Of a DNA stretch of 64,000 nucleotides, positions 42,884 through 58,206 are shown piece by piece (positions within the stretch are counted from its first letter, which is position 1; every line of letters begins with the position of its first letter). Position numbers and translations under genes: made by a program. The DNA is from Nocardioides sambongensis. GTDB taxonomy: Bacteria; Actinomycetota; Actinomycetes; Propionibacteriales; Nocardioidaceae. The notes beneath the pieces were generated by a model. The model was not told the DNA's origin. It saw only the letters and a program-made list of their open reading frames with translations, and ran no database searches. Where the stretch lies: positions 4,354,501 to 4,418,500 of the forward strand of contig NZ_CP041091.1 of NCBI RefSeq assembly GCF_006494815.1, written 5' to 3'.

Positions 42884-43644
42884 ATGACCGATGTGATCTG
42901 GGAGCAGCGGGAGTACGTCGACGGCCTCCGCGACCCCCTCACCGGCGGCCAGGCCGAGCTGGTCGAGAACCTCGCCGCGGTGACCCGCGTCCTGCTGGGC
43001 CTGCCGACCGCCAAGGGCACCCGCGCCCGCGTGGTCGAGGAGCCGACGCCCGTCCGTCCCGCGGCGTACTCCTTCGACGAGCTCGACCCGCTGCCGGCCG
43101 TCCACCTGGATGCCGAGCCGGTGACGCTGGGCCTGGTCCCGGACGCCGACCCGTTCGCCGTCACGGCCGAGCTCGGGTTCGATCTGCCGGCGGACTCGAC
43201 CGTCGACCCGACGACCGACCTGACCATCGACCTGGCGAGCGACCTGGCGCCGATCCCGACGATCCGGCCCGTCGCGACCGAGCCCCAGTCGTGGGGCCAG
43301 ATCAGTGGTGCCGATGAGGACGACCTGCCGCCGCTGCCGGTGACCGCCGAGGACTGGGCCGCGCTGTCGGCGCCGCCCGCGCGGACGACGTACCGGAGGA
43401 GTCCGAGCCGACGGCGACCGCGGCGACCTCGTGGTCCACCTGGCAGCCGCCGACCGAGGTGGCCCCGCTCGCCGAGGTGCCGCCGCTGGTCGAGGTGGCC
43501 CCGCTGGTGGAGGTGGCGCCGCTGGTCGAGGTGGCGCCGCTCATCCCCGAGCCGGAGCCGATGGTCGCCGAGCCGGAGCCGCCGCAGCTCGACGTACGCA
43601 GCGCGGCCGCGGTCCTCGACGAACTCCGCTTCCTCGACGACTGA
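42884..43644 (+). CDS. Acidic Pro/Val-rich protein of unknown function (frameshifted), pil regulon
   Basis: I do not recognise this gene. The start MTDVIWEQREYVDGLRDPLT is followed by a helical segment (LVENLAAVTRVLLGLP), a long acidic low-complexity middle and, in the next frame, a run of five-to-six-residue units of the type VEVAPL (about 197-221). The protein ends DVRSAAAVLDELRFLDD. The frame changes within 43371-43384 in a G/C run; adding one base gives 253 residues and an overall length divisible by three. No signal or membrane helix is visible, so it is probably cytoplasmic. GAGGAG precedes the start. Its promoter motif and position suggest a pilus or motility role. Confidence 0.6.
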
Positions 43645-43657
43645 CGCGAGGTCTCCC

Positions 43658-43740
43658 GCGCCCCATTCCGAATGGTCGGGAATTCCCCGAAAACACGACC
43701 AATCCGAATGGGGCGCGCCGAAACCCGAATGGGGCGCGCC
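43658..43740. repeat. Palindromic repeat family 2, copy C, with duplicated arm
   Basis: GCGCCCCATTC at 43658-43668 opens an imperfect inverted repeat closed by CCAATCCGAATGGGGCGCGC (43699-43718). The closing arm is then partly duplicated as CCGAATGGGGCGCGCC (43725-43740). Convergent junction between the acidic-protein gene and the EamA gene. Confidence 0.78.
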
Positions 43741-43752
43741 GCAACCCGCACC

Positions 43753-44706
43753 CTAGGACGGCGCCGGCGCAGGCTCCTCGACATCCGGGCTGGCGCCCTG
43801 GCCGGGCCGCCGCGAGGACGGCCGCCGCCGGGCCACTGCGACGCCGACCAGGGCGAGCGTCCCACCGACGTACGCGATGGTCGGCGGCACCTCGTCGAGG
43901 AGGACCAGGCCCATCACGATGGTCAGCGGCGGCACCAGGTAGGTCGTCACGCCCAGCGACGAGGCGTCCATGTGGCGCAGCGCGTAGGCGTAGGTGGTGA
44001 ACGCGACTGCGGTCGGGAAGATCCCGAGATAGACCAGCCACCAGGTCGACGACGCCGGCGCCTCACGCACCTGCCCGACCAGCTCACCCAGCCACGGCAG
44101 GCAGACCACGGCGCCGACGCTGCACGCCAGCCAGGTCACGTGGATCGCCGACAGCGAGGCGACCAGCGGCTTCTGCACCACCAGGCTGATCGAGTAGACC
44201 AGCGCCGCCAGCAGGCACAGGCCCACCCCGAGCAGGTCGCGGGACCCGTCGCCGGAGGTGGACATGCCGATCACCGCGACGCCGGCGAACGCGAGCGCCA
44301 GGCCCGCCAGCAGGGTCGGGGTGAACCGCTCGGAGAGGAACGTCGCGGCCAGCACCGCGATCAGCACCGGGGAGACCTGGATCAGCATCGCGGCCGTCCC
44401 CGCGTCCACCCGCTGCTCACCCGCGTTGAGGGCGAGGTTGTAGATCCCGAACCAGAGCACGCCGATCGCGACGATCGAGACCCACTGCCGCCGCGAGGGG
44501 CGGGGCAGCCCACGCGGCAGCGCCACCACCCCGAGCGCGACCGACCCGACCAGCAGCCGTCCCAGCGAGAGCGCACCGGGGGAGAAGTCGTCGGCCAGGT
44601 GCCGGATCCCGACGAACGCCGAGGACCACAGCAGCAACGTGGTCCCCACGGCCAGCAACGGCAGGACGCTCCGGTGCTCCCCAGGCCCGCTCTCCACACT
44701 GTTCAC
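43753..44706 (-). CDS. EamA/DMT family transporter
   Basis: 317-residue drug/metabolite transporter-superfamily protein with ten hydrophobic helices forming two EamA repeats (about 15-145 and 155-300). The first repeat ends LNAGEQRVDAGTAAMLIQVSPVLIAVLAATFL, a typical EamA helix-4 region. It is probably a metabolite or amino acid exporter; the substrate is unknown. A proline/arginine-rich cytoplasmic tail follows the last helix. No operon partner. Confidence 0.87.
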   Translation of the reverse strand: MNSVESGPGEHRSVLPLLAVGTTLLLWSSAFVGIRHLADDFSPGALSLGRLLVGSVALGVVALPRGLPRPSRRQWVSIVAIGVLWFGIYNLALNAGEQRVDAGTAAMLIQVSPVLIAVLAATFLSERFTPTLLAGLALAFAGVAVIGMSTSGDGSRDLLGVGLCLLAALVYSISLVVQKPLVASLSAIHVTWLACSVGAVVCLPWLGELVGQVREAPASSTWWLVYLGIFPTAVAFTTYAYALRHMDASSLGVTTYLVPPLTIVMGLVLLDEVPPTIAYVGGTLALVGVAVARRRPSSRRPGQGASPDVEEPAPAPS

Positions 44707-44801
44707 GAGGCAACGCTAGGCGGTCGCGCCGACACGCGGCACGCGGGTTCCGGCCATCACACCGCGAGATGCGGACAGGGTGGACCCGCGCGCCGGGGCC
44801 G

Positions 44802-47800
44802 TCACTCCAGCAGCTCGTCCAGGGCCCTCCCGACCAGGTCGGCGCGCTCCTCCTCCGAGGCCATCTGCTCGAGCCCGAAGCCCAGCAGCAGCGTGTCCTC
44901 GGTGGCGGTCGCGGCGTAGTTCACGGCCGGCTCCGCCCCGATCTCCCACTCCGTCGCCGGGGCGGGGCTGCCGGCGGGCGAGCTGCCGACCGACCACTTG
45001 CTGGTCGGACCCTCGAACCCGTCGGCGTCGTCGACGCCGTCGATCACCACGTGGGTGTCGTCGACGAAGACGCCGATCTCACCCGAGCCGGGGTCGGTCA
45101 CATAGCTGATCGACACCTCGACGTCGCTGCCGGCGTAGCCGCTCAGGTCGTAGGAGACCTCGCTCCACCCGCCACCGTCGCCGCTCAGCGCGTTCCAGTC
45201 GCCGGTGGTGCCCGGCGGCGTGCAGTCGGCGCCTAGGTAGTGCTCCAGGAACGGGTGCAGCGCCAGCAGGAACGGGTTGTCCGTGCACTCGGCCGGCGGC
45301 TCCGACGACGTCGCACCTCCCGCCTCGGGGAGCGTGGTCCAGTCGTCGCTGCCCGCCGTGCGTGCCTCGACGATCACCTGGTCATAACCGGGCTCCACCA
45401 CGTACGAGAGCTGGAAGGAGAGCTCCGCGCTCGCCCCGTCCGGCACCGTCACCGTCCGGCTCAGCCGCGCGTACGACGAATCCTCGTGCAGCACCCGAGC
45501 GAACCGCTCACCTTCGATCGGGGCATACGGACTCCCCGGCGTGGCTGCGTACTCGGCGGCCCCGGCGCTGGCGAACTGCGGGAACTGGTCGACCGGCAGC
45601 ACGTCGCTGGTCGGCGTCCACGCTCCCGCCTCGTCGAGCGGGTTGTCGCCCTCGACGACCGGGCCACCGAGCGCAGCGGTGAAGCCGTTCAGCGGGGCGG
45701 CGGTGCCGGCGATCGACTCCGGGCCGGTCAGGTCGATCCGGTTGTAGGCGCCGAGGTAGTACTGGCGGAAGTCGTCGGCCAGGATCAGGCAGTCCTCGAA
45801 GAACCCGTCCGTGGCGCCACCCGGGCGGGGCGAGACCACGCACTCCTCCTCCGGAGCGCCGTTGAGCCCGTAGTAGAGCCCGCCCACCGACGTGCTGATC
45901 CCGGCGAGCCCCTGATACTGGGCGGTCTCGCCGGCGTGGACCAGCTTGCCGCCGTCGTTGAGGTAGTCGCGCACCGCGATGGTCAGGTACTGCTGCCGCT
46001 CGGCCACGGAGACGTCGGCGAGCTCCCCGAACGGGGTCGTGGTCAGCTCGTCCTCCGGGTCCTGGGTGATCCGGTTGTCGCCGAGGTACCAGAGCACCGC
46101 GTCGTAGTGCGAGAGCACCCCGAGGTCGTGCGGCACGCCCTGGGCGTCGACGTCCCACACGTCGGCGGAGTAGCCGGCGTCCTCGATCGCGGCGACGTGG
46201 GCGTCGGCGTACTTGGGCCCGGTGACGTCGTCCGGGTAGGTCGGGTTGACGCCGGTGTAGTCCTCGTTGGCGATCACCAGCACGTCGCTCCCGGTGTCGG
46301 AGGCGACCCGGTAGGTGAACCGGCTCGAGGAGATGTAGCCGCGGCCGGGCAGCCGGCCGGAGAACCAGACCTGCACCCGGTCGCCGGGGTCGGCGAAGCG
46401 GACCTCGCCGCGGTACTCGGCGTAGTAGTCGTCGTTCTCGTCGCCGTAGCGCTCACCGCCGGCCCACTCCGGGGCGGCGACGGTGCGCACGCGCCCGCCG
46501 TCGATCCGGTAGTTCATCTCCAGCCGGCGCAGCGCGCGCTTGGCGACCACCGCCACGGACTGCGGGTCGCCGTAGGAGACGTCGAAGGTGTCCACCTGGA
46601 AGGTCGGGGTGTCCAGTCCGACCACCGAGCTCGGGTCGTCCGGGTCGGCCGCCGACTCGGCCACCGCCAGGGCGAACGGGATGTTCGCCTCGAACTCGGC
46701 CTGGACCAGCTCCTCGTCGTCGGGGAACTCGAAACCGCTGCCGCAGTCGGTGTCCACCCACTCGTCGTCCGGGACGGCCTGGGACGCCGACTCGCAGGTC
46801 GACATCTCGGGGTGAAGCCGAGCACGCCGTAGCGCTCGGTGAGGTCGGTGTCGGTGTCGCCGTTGGTGGTGTAAAGCTCGGCGGAGATGTCCGGGTCGTA
46901 GCCGGGGATCGCCGGCTCCTCGTCGTCCCCGGCCATCGCCTCGTAGATCACGTCGTCCGGTGTCGGGGTGGCCACCTGCCAGCCGGTGCCGTAGAGCAGC
47001 AGCTCGGCGGCGGAGTGGTAGTTGACGAAGAACTCCGGGCTGATCCGGCGCATGAACCGGTCGAGCGCCTTGGTCTCCGGCTCCGAGGCCGGCCCGGGGC
47101 CCCGGTAGGTCTCACTGCCCGGGTTGGGGGAGGAGCCCTCGTTGTCGTAGCCCCACTTGGTCGGCCAGTTGCGGTTGAGGTCGACGCCGTCGCCGGGGGC
47201 GATCTGGCCGTCGCCGTTGTTGTCGCGCAGGTTCTTGCGCCACAGCCGCTGGCCGGGCTCGAAGGTGAAGTCGTAGCCGTCGGGGTTGGCCACCGGCACG
47301 AACCAGAGCTCGGTCGACTTCAGCAGCGCCCGGATCGAGCGGTCCTCGTAGTAGCCGTCGATCACGTAGTTGGCCAGCCGTCGGGTCATCTCCGGGGTGA
47401 TCCACTCCCGCGCGTGCTGCGCGGAGAGGTAGACGACCGTCGGCCGCCGCCCGTCCTTGGTCCGGCGCGCGTTCTTGGTGACCTTGAGGGCCACGATGTC
47501 CTGCCCCTGCACGGTGCGGCCGATGCTGACCAGCTTGGTGATCTGCCGGTTGCGCTGCGCCAGGGTCCGGAACTCCCGCTCGAGGCCGCCGCGCCCCGAG
47601 TACGGACGCCACACCTCGTAGCCGTTCGCCTCGGCGCGGGTCGCTCGCTGGGTCGTGGTCAGCCCGCCGACGCGCTTCGGCGCGAGCTCGATGCCGCGCG
47701 CCTCGAGCCGGCGCACCTGGCTCCCGCTGAGGATCGCCTCCACCCGGACCTGCGACTTCTCGGCGTCCTCGGCCTGCCCGGCGGGGGATCGGGTGACCTC

Positions 47801-47995
47801 CACGTCGTGCCGGTCGACGCCGAGGTCGAGGATCTCCTCGAGCTGATCGGCGGCGACGAGGCCGGTGTAGACCTCCATCCGATCGCCGGAGCCGTTGCCC
47901 GGTGGCGCCGCGCCGGCCGGCGTACCGGCCAGCATGCTGCCGGTGAGCACACCGACGACGGACAAGGCGATGGCGGTTCCGAGACGTCGCGGCAT
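44802..47995 (-). CDS. Secreted M14 zinc carboxypeptidase with large C-terminal region (frameshifted)
   Basis: A signal peptide (MPRRLG to AGAA, about 1-30) leads into a propeptide and an M14 catalytic domain. Zinc ligands are H194 and E197 (SAQHAREW) and H327 (FFVNYHSAAE); substrate-binding N274/R275 lie in DLNRNW. About 640 C-terminal residues include immune-inhibitor-A-like and sugar-binding-like beta regions. The frame breaks in the G run at 46809-46812: one added base joins YGVLGFTP to EMSTCESASQ and gives 1064 residues, length divisible by three. The catalytic glutamate lies just after the join (GFEFPDDEELVQAEFEANIPF). It is secreted and probably scavenges amino acids from peptides. Confidence 0.85.
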
Positions 47996-48015
47996 GAACA
48001 GCTCCCTGAGACCAG

Positions 48016-48031
48016 TGTGACGTAGATCACA
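48016..48031. promoter_or_regulatory. CRP/GlxR-type box upstream of the M14 carboxypeptidase
   Basis: TGTGACGTAGATCACA is a perfect match to the actinobacterial GlxR/CRP consensus TGTGANNTANNTCACA. It is centred about 28 bp before the carboxypeptidase ATG, overlapping the likely core promoter or leader, where a bound regulator would most simply repress. Confidence 0.78.
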
Positions 48032-48075
48032 GAGTCCGCCTCGGTAGGGGTTCTGTCAAGCGAGCCCGGTCCGGC

Positions 48076-53633
<5,558 letters not shown>

Positions 53634-53735
53634 GATCCGCCCGGCTCGCCCGGGGCGGGGCGCCAATGCTGCGGCCCAGTTGTTGGTGGATCCCCACAAG
53701 AGGAGCGGGGCGCTCCGTCTGACCGGGCCGCCCGC

Positions 53736-54413
53736 TCAGACGTCCAGCTTGTACCCCAGCCCGCGCACCGTCACCAGGTACTTCGGCTCGCTCGGCTCCG
53801 GCTCCAGCTTGGCCCGCAGCCGCTTCACGTGCACGTCGAGAGTCTTGGTGTCGCCCACGTAGTCCGATCCCCAGACCCGGTCGATCAGCTGGCCACGGGT
53901 CAGCACCCGCCCCGGGTTGCGCAGGAACATCTCCAGCAGCTCGAACTCCTTCAGCGGCAGCCGCTGCTCGGAGCCGTCGACGGTCACCACGTGCCGCTCG
54001 ACGTCCATCCGCACCGGTCCGGCCTCCAGCGTGTCCGGGGCCAGCTCGGCCTCCTGGCCGCGGCGCAGCACCGCCCGGATCCGGGCGACCAGCTCGCGGG
54101 GCGAGTAGGGCTTGGTGACGTAGTCGTCGGCGCCCAGCTCGAGGCCCACCACCTTGTCGACCTCGTCGTCCTTCGCGCTCACCATGATCACCGGCACGTT
54201 GGAGCTCTGTCGGATGGTGCGGCAGACCTCCGTGCCGGGGATCCCGGGCAGCATCAGGTCGAGCAGGACGATGTCGGCCCCGTTGCGGTCGAACTCGTTG
54301 AGCGCCGTGTTGCCGTCGGCGGCGATCGCGACCTCGAAACCCTCCTTCCGGAGCATGTAGGCCAGCGCGTCGCTGTAGCTCTCTTCGTCCTCGACGACGA
54401 GTACCCGGGTCAC
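53736..54413 (-). CDS. regX3: Response regulator RegX3 (OmpR/PhoB family)
   Basis: 225-residue two-component regulator: receiver domain with E8/D9 and phosphoacceptor D52 (LLDLMLPG), K102 region (VTKPYSPRELVARI), and a winged-helix DNA-binding domain ending KYLVTVRGLGYKLDV. GTG 54413 behind AGGAGGAGG overlaps the senX3 stop by 4 bp. In actinobacteria SenX3-RegX3 controls the phosphate starvation response. Confidence 0.94.
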   Translation of the reverse strand: MTRVLVVEDEESYSDALAYMLRKEGFEVAIAADGNTALNEFDRNGADIVLLDLMLPGIPGTEVCRTIRQSSNVPVIMVSAKDDEVDKVVGLELGADDYVTKPYSPRELVARIRAVLRRGQEAELAPDTLEAGPVRMDVERHVVTVDGSEQRLPLKEFELLEMFLRNPGRVLTRGQLIDRVWGSDYVGDTKTLDVHVKRLRAKLEPEPSEPKYLVTVRGLGYKLDV

Positions 54414-55605
54414 GGGCGGTCCTCCTCCTGCTGTGATGGAGCCGCGTCCGCACCTGCGGACGCGGCGGGGGCTCGGCGAGAGCCTCATACCCCGGGTGCT
54501 TCGGCAGCGACAGGGTGAACGTCGACCCCTGCCCCTCCACCGACCACACCCGGACCTCGCCGCCATGGGTGGCGGCGACGTGCTTGACGATCGACAGGCC
54601 CAGCCCGGTCCCGCCGGTGGAGCGGTGCCGGGCCGGGTCGACCCGGTAGAACCGCTCGAAGATCCGGTCGACCTCCTCGTCGGGGATGCCGATGCCCTGG
54701 TCGATCACCGAGATCTCCACCGAGGAGCCCACCGACCGCCGGCTGACCAGCACCCGGCTGCGCTCCTCGGAGTAGGCGACCGCGTTGGCCACCAGGTTGG
54801 AGACCGCCGCGGTGACCTGGTCCTCCTTGCCGAGGATCTTCAGGCCCTCCTCGCCCTCGGTGAGCAGGGTGATCCGCTTCGCCCCGGCCTCCATCGCGCT
54901 GGTGTCGATCGCGGTGGCGATCACGTCGTCGATCGAGACCGGCGAAGGGGAGTGGACGGGCTCGTCGCCCTGCAGCCGGGACAGCTCGATGATCTGCTGC
55001 ACCAGCTTGCCCAGGCGGTCGGACTCGGTCTGCATCCGCGCCGCGAACCGCTGCACCGCCTCCGGGTCGTCGGCCGCGTCCTGCACCGCCTCGGCGAGCA
55101 GGTGGATCGCTCCGACCGGGGTCTTCAGCTCGTGCGACACGTTGGCCACGAAGTCACGACGTACCGCCTCGACCTGGCGCTCCTTGGTGCGGTCCTCGAC
55201 CAGGGCCAGCACCAGGCGCGGACCGAGCGGCGCCACCCGCGCGGTCAGGGTCCGCTGCGGGCCCACCGTCGAGGACATCTGCAGCTCGGTCTCGCGGATC
55301 TGACCGTCGCGCCGCACCTCGCGCACCAGCTGGCTGAGCTCCGCGGAGGACAGCACGCCGCCGCGCACCACCCCCATCGCGTACGCCGGCGCGGAGGCCT
55401 TGACCACCGCGTCGGACTCGTCCACGACGACCGCGCTGCTGCGCAGCACCGCGAGCACGTCGGCCACGCCGGCGGGCAGCAGCGGCGCCTCGGTCTCCGG
55501 CTGGCGGCGTTGCTGCCGCTCGCTGAGGTGCCAGGCGAGCATCGCGCAACTGGCCACCAGGGCGCCGAGTGCCGCAGCCAGGAAGGCCTGGGTCGACGAG
55601 TCCAC
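54410..55605 (-). CDS. senX3: Sensor histidine kinase SenX3 (frameshifted near C-terminus)
   Basis: Membrane helix at about 7-25, a PAS-like sensor region (about 45-140), the phosphorylated H158 in VSHELKTPVGAI, and the HATPase domain (NLVANAVAY, DQGIGIPDEE, GGTGLGLSIVKH). The frame runs on without a stop because a base is missing in the G run 54467-54471. Adding it gives the typical tail APSQQEEDRP and a TGA overlapping the regX3 GTG, for 398 residues. The intact kinase core is unaffected. It senses phosphate status together with PhoU and the Pst transporter. Confidence 0.92.
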
Positions 55606-55666
55606 GGCCCGATCGTACGGCGCCGCCGACCCCGGCCTCGGAATCGTGGAACGCGACGTTCGTGAT

Positions 55667-55688
55667 GTTCACCCCCCGTTCACCGGAG
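55667..55688 (+). promoter_or_regulatory. PHO box between senX3 and phoU
   Basis: Two adjacent 11-bp direct repeats, GTTCACCCCCC (55667-55677) and GTTCACCGGAG (55678-55688), match the actinobacterial PHO box (GTTCACC repeated every 11 bp). A weaker unit GTTCGTGAT precedes at 55658. The box lies 40-61 bp before phoU and 62 bp from the divergent senX3, so it can autoregulate both. Confidence 0.78.
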
Positions 55689-55727
55689 TCAGGGATGTCG
55701 TCACCTTCGCTCCGTACGCTCGCCGTC

Positions 55728-56384
55728 ATGCGTGACGCCTACACCGAGCAGCTCGAATCCGTCTTCGACGAACTGGCCGGCATGTGCCGGCGCGTCGAGG
55801 CCGCGGTCGAGAGCGCGACCCTTGCCCTGATGACCGGCGACCCCTCGATCGCCGAGCAGGTCATCAGCGCCGACATCGAGATCGACCGGATGCGCGAGGA
55901 CGTCGAGGAGAACTGCTTCAGCCTGCTCTCCCTGCAGCAGCCCGTCGCCGGCGACCTGCGCACCGTCGTCGCCGCCCTGCGGATGGTCAGCGAGCTCGAG
56001 CGGATGGGCGACCTCTCGGTGCACGTCGCCAAGATCGCCCGGCTGCGGGTGCCCGACATCGCCGTCCCCGAGGAGGTTCGTCCCACCGTCGCCCGGATGG
56101 CCGTCGTCGCCCGCACCATGGTCGGCCAGGTCAGCACGGTGATCACCACCCGCGACGTCGAGGCAGCGATCGCGCTCGGCAAGGCCGACGAGGAGATGGA
56201 CCAGCTGCGTCGTACCAGCTTCTCCGAGCTGCTCGGTGACGAGTGGAACCACGGCGTCGAGGCGGCGGTCGACATCGCCCTGCTCGGTCGGTACTACGAG
56301 CGGATCGCCGACCACGCGGTCTCGATCGCCAACCGGGTCATCTTCGTCGTCACCGGCCACAACCCCACCTCCGTCGACGCCTGA
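55728..56384 (+). CDS. phoU: Phosphate signalling protein PhoU
   Basis: 218-residue all-helical protein made of two PhoU repeats, each with metal-binding acidic motifs (DIEIDRMREDVEENCF near 45-60 and ERMGDLSVHVAKIAR near 88-102; the second repeat has YYERIADHAVSIANR). It represses the kinase when phosphate is plentiful. Starts at ATG 55728; longer frames upstream cover the PHO box. Divergent from senX3-regX3. Confidence 0.95.
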   Translation: MRDAYTEQLESVFDELAGMCRRVEAAVESATLALMTGDPSIAEQVISADIEIDRMREDVEENCFSLLSLQQPVAGDLRTVVAALRMVSELERMGDLSVHVAKIARLRVPDIAVPEEVRPTVARMAVVARTMVGQVSTVITTRDVEAAIALGKADEEMDQLRRTSFSELLGDEWNHGVEAAVDIALLGRYYERIADHAVSIANRVIFVVTGHNPTSVDA

Positions 56385-56391
56385 CCCCGCG

Positions 56392-56645
56392 CCGAGGGGT
56401 CAGGCCCACCCCGCCGAGAGGTCGGTCGGGAACTGCCGAGGGGTCGGTGGAGTGCCGCCGAGGGGTCGGTGGGGAACTGCCGAGAGGTCAGGCCCACCCG
56501 GCCGAGAAGTCAAGAGGTGCGGGCAGGCCACTCGTCTGTCGGTTCGCGACCTCTCGGGGGACCGCCAATGACCTTTCGGCGGACGGCCAATGACCTTTCG
56601 GCGGGGCGCCAGCGACCTTTCGGCGGGGCGCCGGTGACCTCTCGG
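56392..56645. repeat. Inverted array of 22-bp-period iterons (6 direct + 5 inverted)
   Basis: The decamer CCGAGAGGTC (variants CCGAGGGGTC, CCGAGAAGTC) occurs at 56392, 56414, 56436, 56458, 56480 and 56502, exactly 22 bp apart. After a 36-bp centre its reverse complement GACCTCTCGG / GACCTTTCGG occurs at 56548, 56570, 56592, 56614 and 56636, again exactly 22 bp apart. The 12-bp spacers vary. It fills the convergent gap between phoU and gpmA. A single transcript could fold into a long stepped hairpin. It is too short in repeat and spacer to be CRISPR. Confidence 0.92.
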
Positions 56646-56656
56646 CGGGTACGGCG

Positions 56657-57403
56657 TCAGCGGCCCTGGTTGGCCACGGCAGCGGCAGCGGCCTCGGCGG
56701 CCTCGGGGTCCAGGTAGCGACCGCCCGGGACGGTGGGAGCGAGGGTCTCCTCGTCGAGCTCGTAGAGCAGCGGCATCCCGGTCGGGATGTTGAGTCCGGC
56801 GATGTCGGTGTCGCTGATCTGGTCCAGGTGCTTCACGATCGCGCGCAGGCTGTTGCCGTGGGCGGCGACGAGCACCGTGTGGCCGGCCCGCAGGTCGGGC
56901 ACGATCCCCGCGTCCCAGTAGGGGAGCAGGCGGGCGATGACGTCCTGGAGGCACTCGCTGCGCGGCATCTCCTCGCCGAGGTCGGCGTACCGGGGGTCAC
57001 CGACCTGGGAGTACTCGTCGTCGTCGGCCAGCGGGGGAGGCGGGGTGTCGAAGGATCGTCGCCAGAGCATGAACTGCTCCTCGCCGTATTCGGCGAGCGT
57101 CTGCTTCTTGTCCTTGCCCTGCAGGGCGCCGTAGTGGCGCTCGTTGAGTCGCCAGGAGCGCCGTACCGGGATCCAGTGGCGGTCGGCGGCGTCCAGGGCC
57201 AGGGCGGCGGTGTTGATCGCGCGCCGCTGCAGGGAGGTGTGCACCACGTCGGGGAGCAGCCCGGCGTCCACGAGCAGCTCGCCGCCGCGGATCGCCTCGG
57301 CGCGCCCCTTCTCGGTGAGTGCGACGTCGACCCAGCCGGTGAACAGGTTCTTCGCGTTCCACTCCGACTCGCCGTGGCGCAGCAGGATCAGCGGGAACGG
57401 CAT
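56657..57403 (-). CDS. gpmA: 2,3-bisphosphoglycerate-dependent phosphoglycerate mutase
   Basis: 248-residue glycolytic mutase interconverting 3- and 2-phosphoglycerate. Phosphohistidine H10 in [24 protein letters not shown], and the second catalytic histidine in [10 protein letters not shown] are all present. ATG 57403 overlaps the stop of the upstream lipoprotein gene by one base (TGATG), so the two are translationally coupled. Confidence 0.96.
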   Translation of the reverse strand: MPFPLILLRHGESEWNAKNLFTGWVDVALTEKGRAEAIRGGELLVDAGLLPDVVHTSLQRRAINTAALALDAADRHWIPVRRSWRLNERHYGALQGKDKKQTLAEYGEEQFMLWRRSFDTPPPPLADDDEYSQVGDPRYADLGEEMPRSECLQDVIARLLPYWDAGIVPDLRAGHTVLVAAHGNSLRAIVKHLDQISDTDIAGLNIPTGMPLLYELDEETLAPTVPGGRYLDPEAAEAAAAAVANQGR

Positions 57404-58064
57404 CAGTGGCCGCCCTCGAGCTCGGGGTGCTCGCAGTCGTAGGCGCGCGACCCGGTCTCGCCGAGCTCCTCCTCGGCGCCGTCGGTCAGCTCCGCGGTCG
57501 GCTCCTCGAAGGCCGACTCGCCCTCGGTGGCCGACTCGCCCTCGGCCGCGTCCGAGCCCTCGGCGTCACCGGGTGCGGCGCTCGACTCGGCGGCCTCGGG
57601 GTCGGGACGGCGGTGTACTGCCAGCAGTTCTTGACCACCGGCACCTCCAGCGCGACGGTCTCGCCGGTGCTGAAGGCGAACTCCAGGTTGATCACGTCGC
57701 CGGCCACGAAGTCGCCGGTGAGCGGGATGGCGGTCTCGGCGGTGGACAGGTTGACGCCGCGTCCGGCGGCGACCTCGATCGGCTCGAACTCCTCCACGGT
57801 GATCGCGCCGTCGAGGTCGGTGACCGAGTCGAGGGAGGCGTCGTTGTCGACGTCGTTGTTGGCCAGCGCACCGATGACCCGGCCCTCACCCTCGGCGGTG
57901 GACAGCACGCGCGCGCCGAGCACGTCGACCGAGGCATCCCGGTTCTGGGTGCCGGCGGCGATGGTGTTCACGCGGTCCGTGGGGTAGTCGAACCCACAGG
58001 CGGACAGGGAGCCCGCGAGAGCCAGCAGCAGCGCTGCGATCGCGGTCGGGCGTCGGTGAAGCAT
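57403..58064 (-). CDS. Lipoprotein of unknown function (copper-chaperone-like fold possible), frameshifted
   Basis: Signal with lipobox LSAC, cysteine at 23. The beta-rich core ([53 protein letters not shown]) resembles small actinobacterial lipoproteins related to the PCu(A)C group but lacks a clear H-M copper motif. The frame breaks at 57603-57607; one added base gives an acidic tail ([20 protein letters not shown]) ending [10 protein letters not shown] and a TGA overlapping gpmA. Reconstructed length is 220 residues. GGAGG lies 12 bases before ATG 58064. Same operon as gpmA. Confidence 0.72.
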
Positions 58065-58206
58065 GTCGGCAGGCCTCCGCTGCGGTGAGGTGTCCACCGG
58101 CGTCCGTGCAGGAGGCGTCCGGCGGTAGTTCGGGCGGCCACACTCTAGCGGTCGTCGGCGGCCGACGGGTGACCGGTCCGGGCGCGAGCCGCCCGGGCGA
58201 TCGCGG

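Noticed and set aside
46514..46805. Alternative C-terminus of the M14 peptidase in the unshifted frame
   Set aside because: It is basic, repetitive shadow sequence; the other frame continues the peptidase domain with the expected residues.
56392..56645. CRISPR-like regular spacing
   Set aside because: Repeats are 10 bp with 12-bp spacers, the array is inverted in its middle and no cas genes are present.
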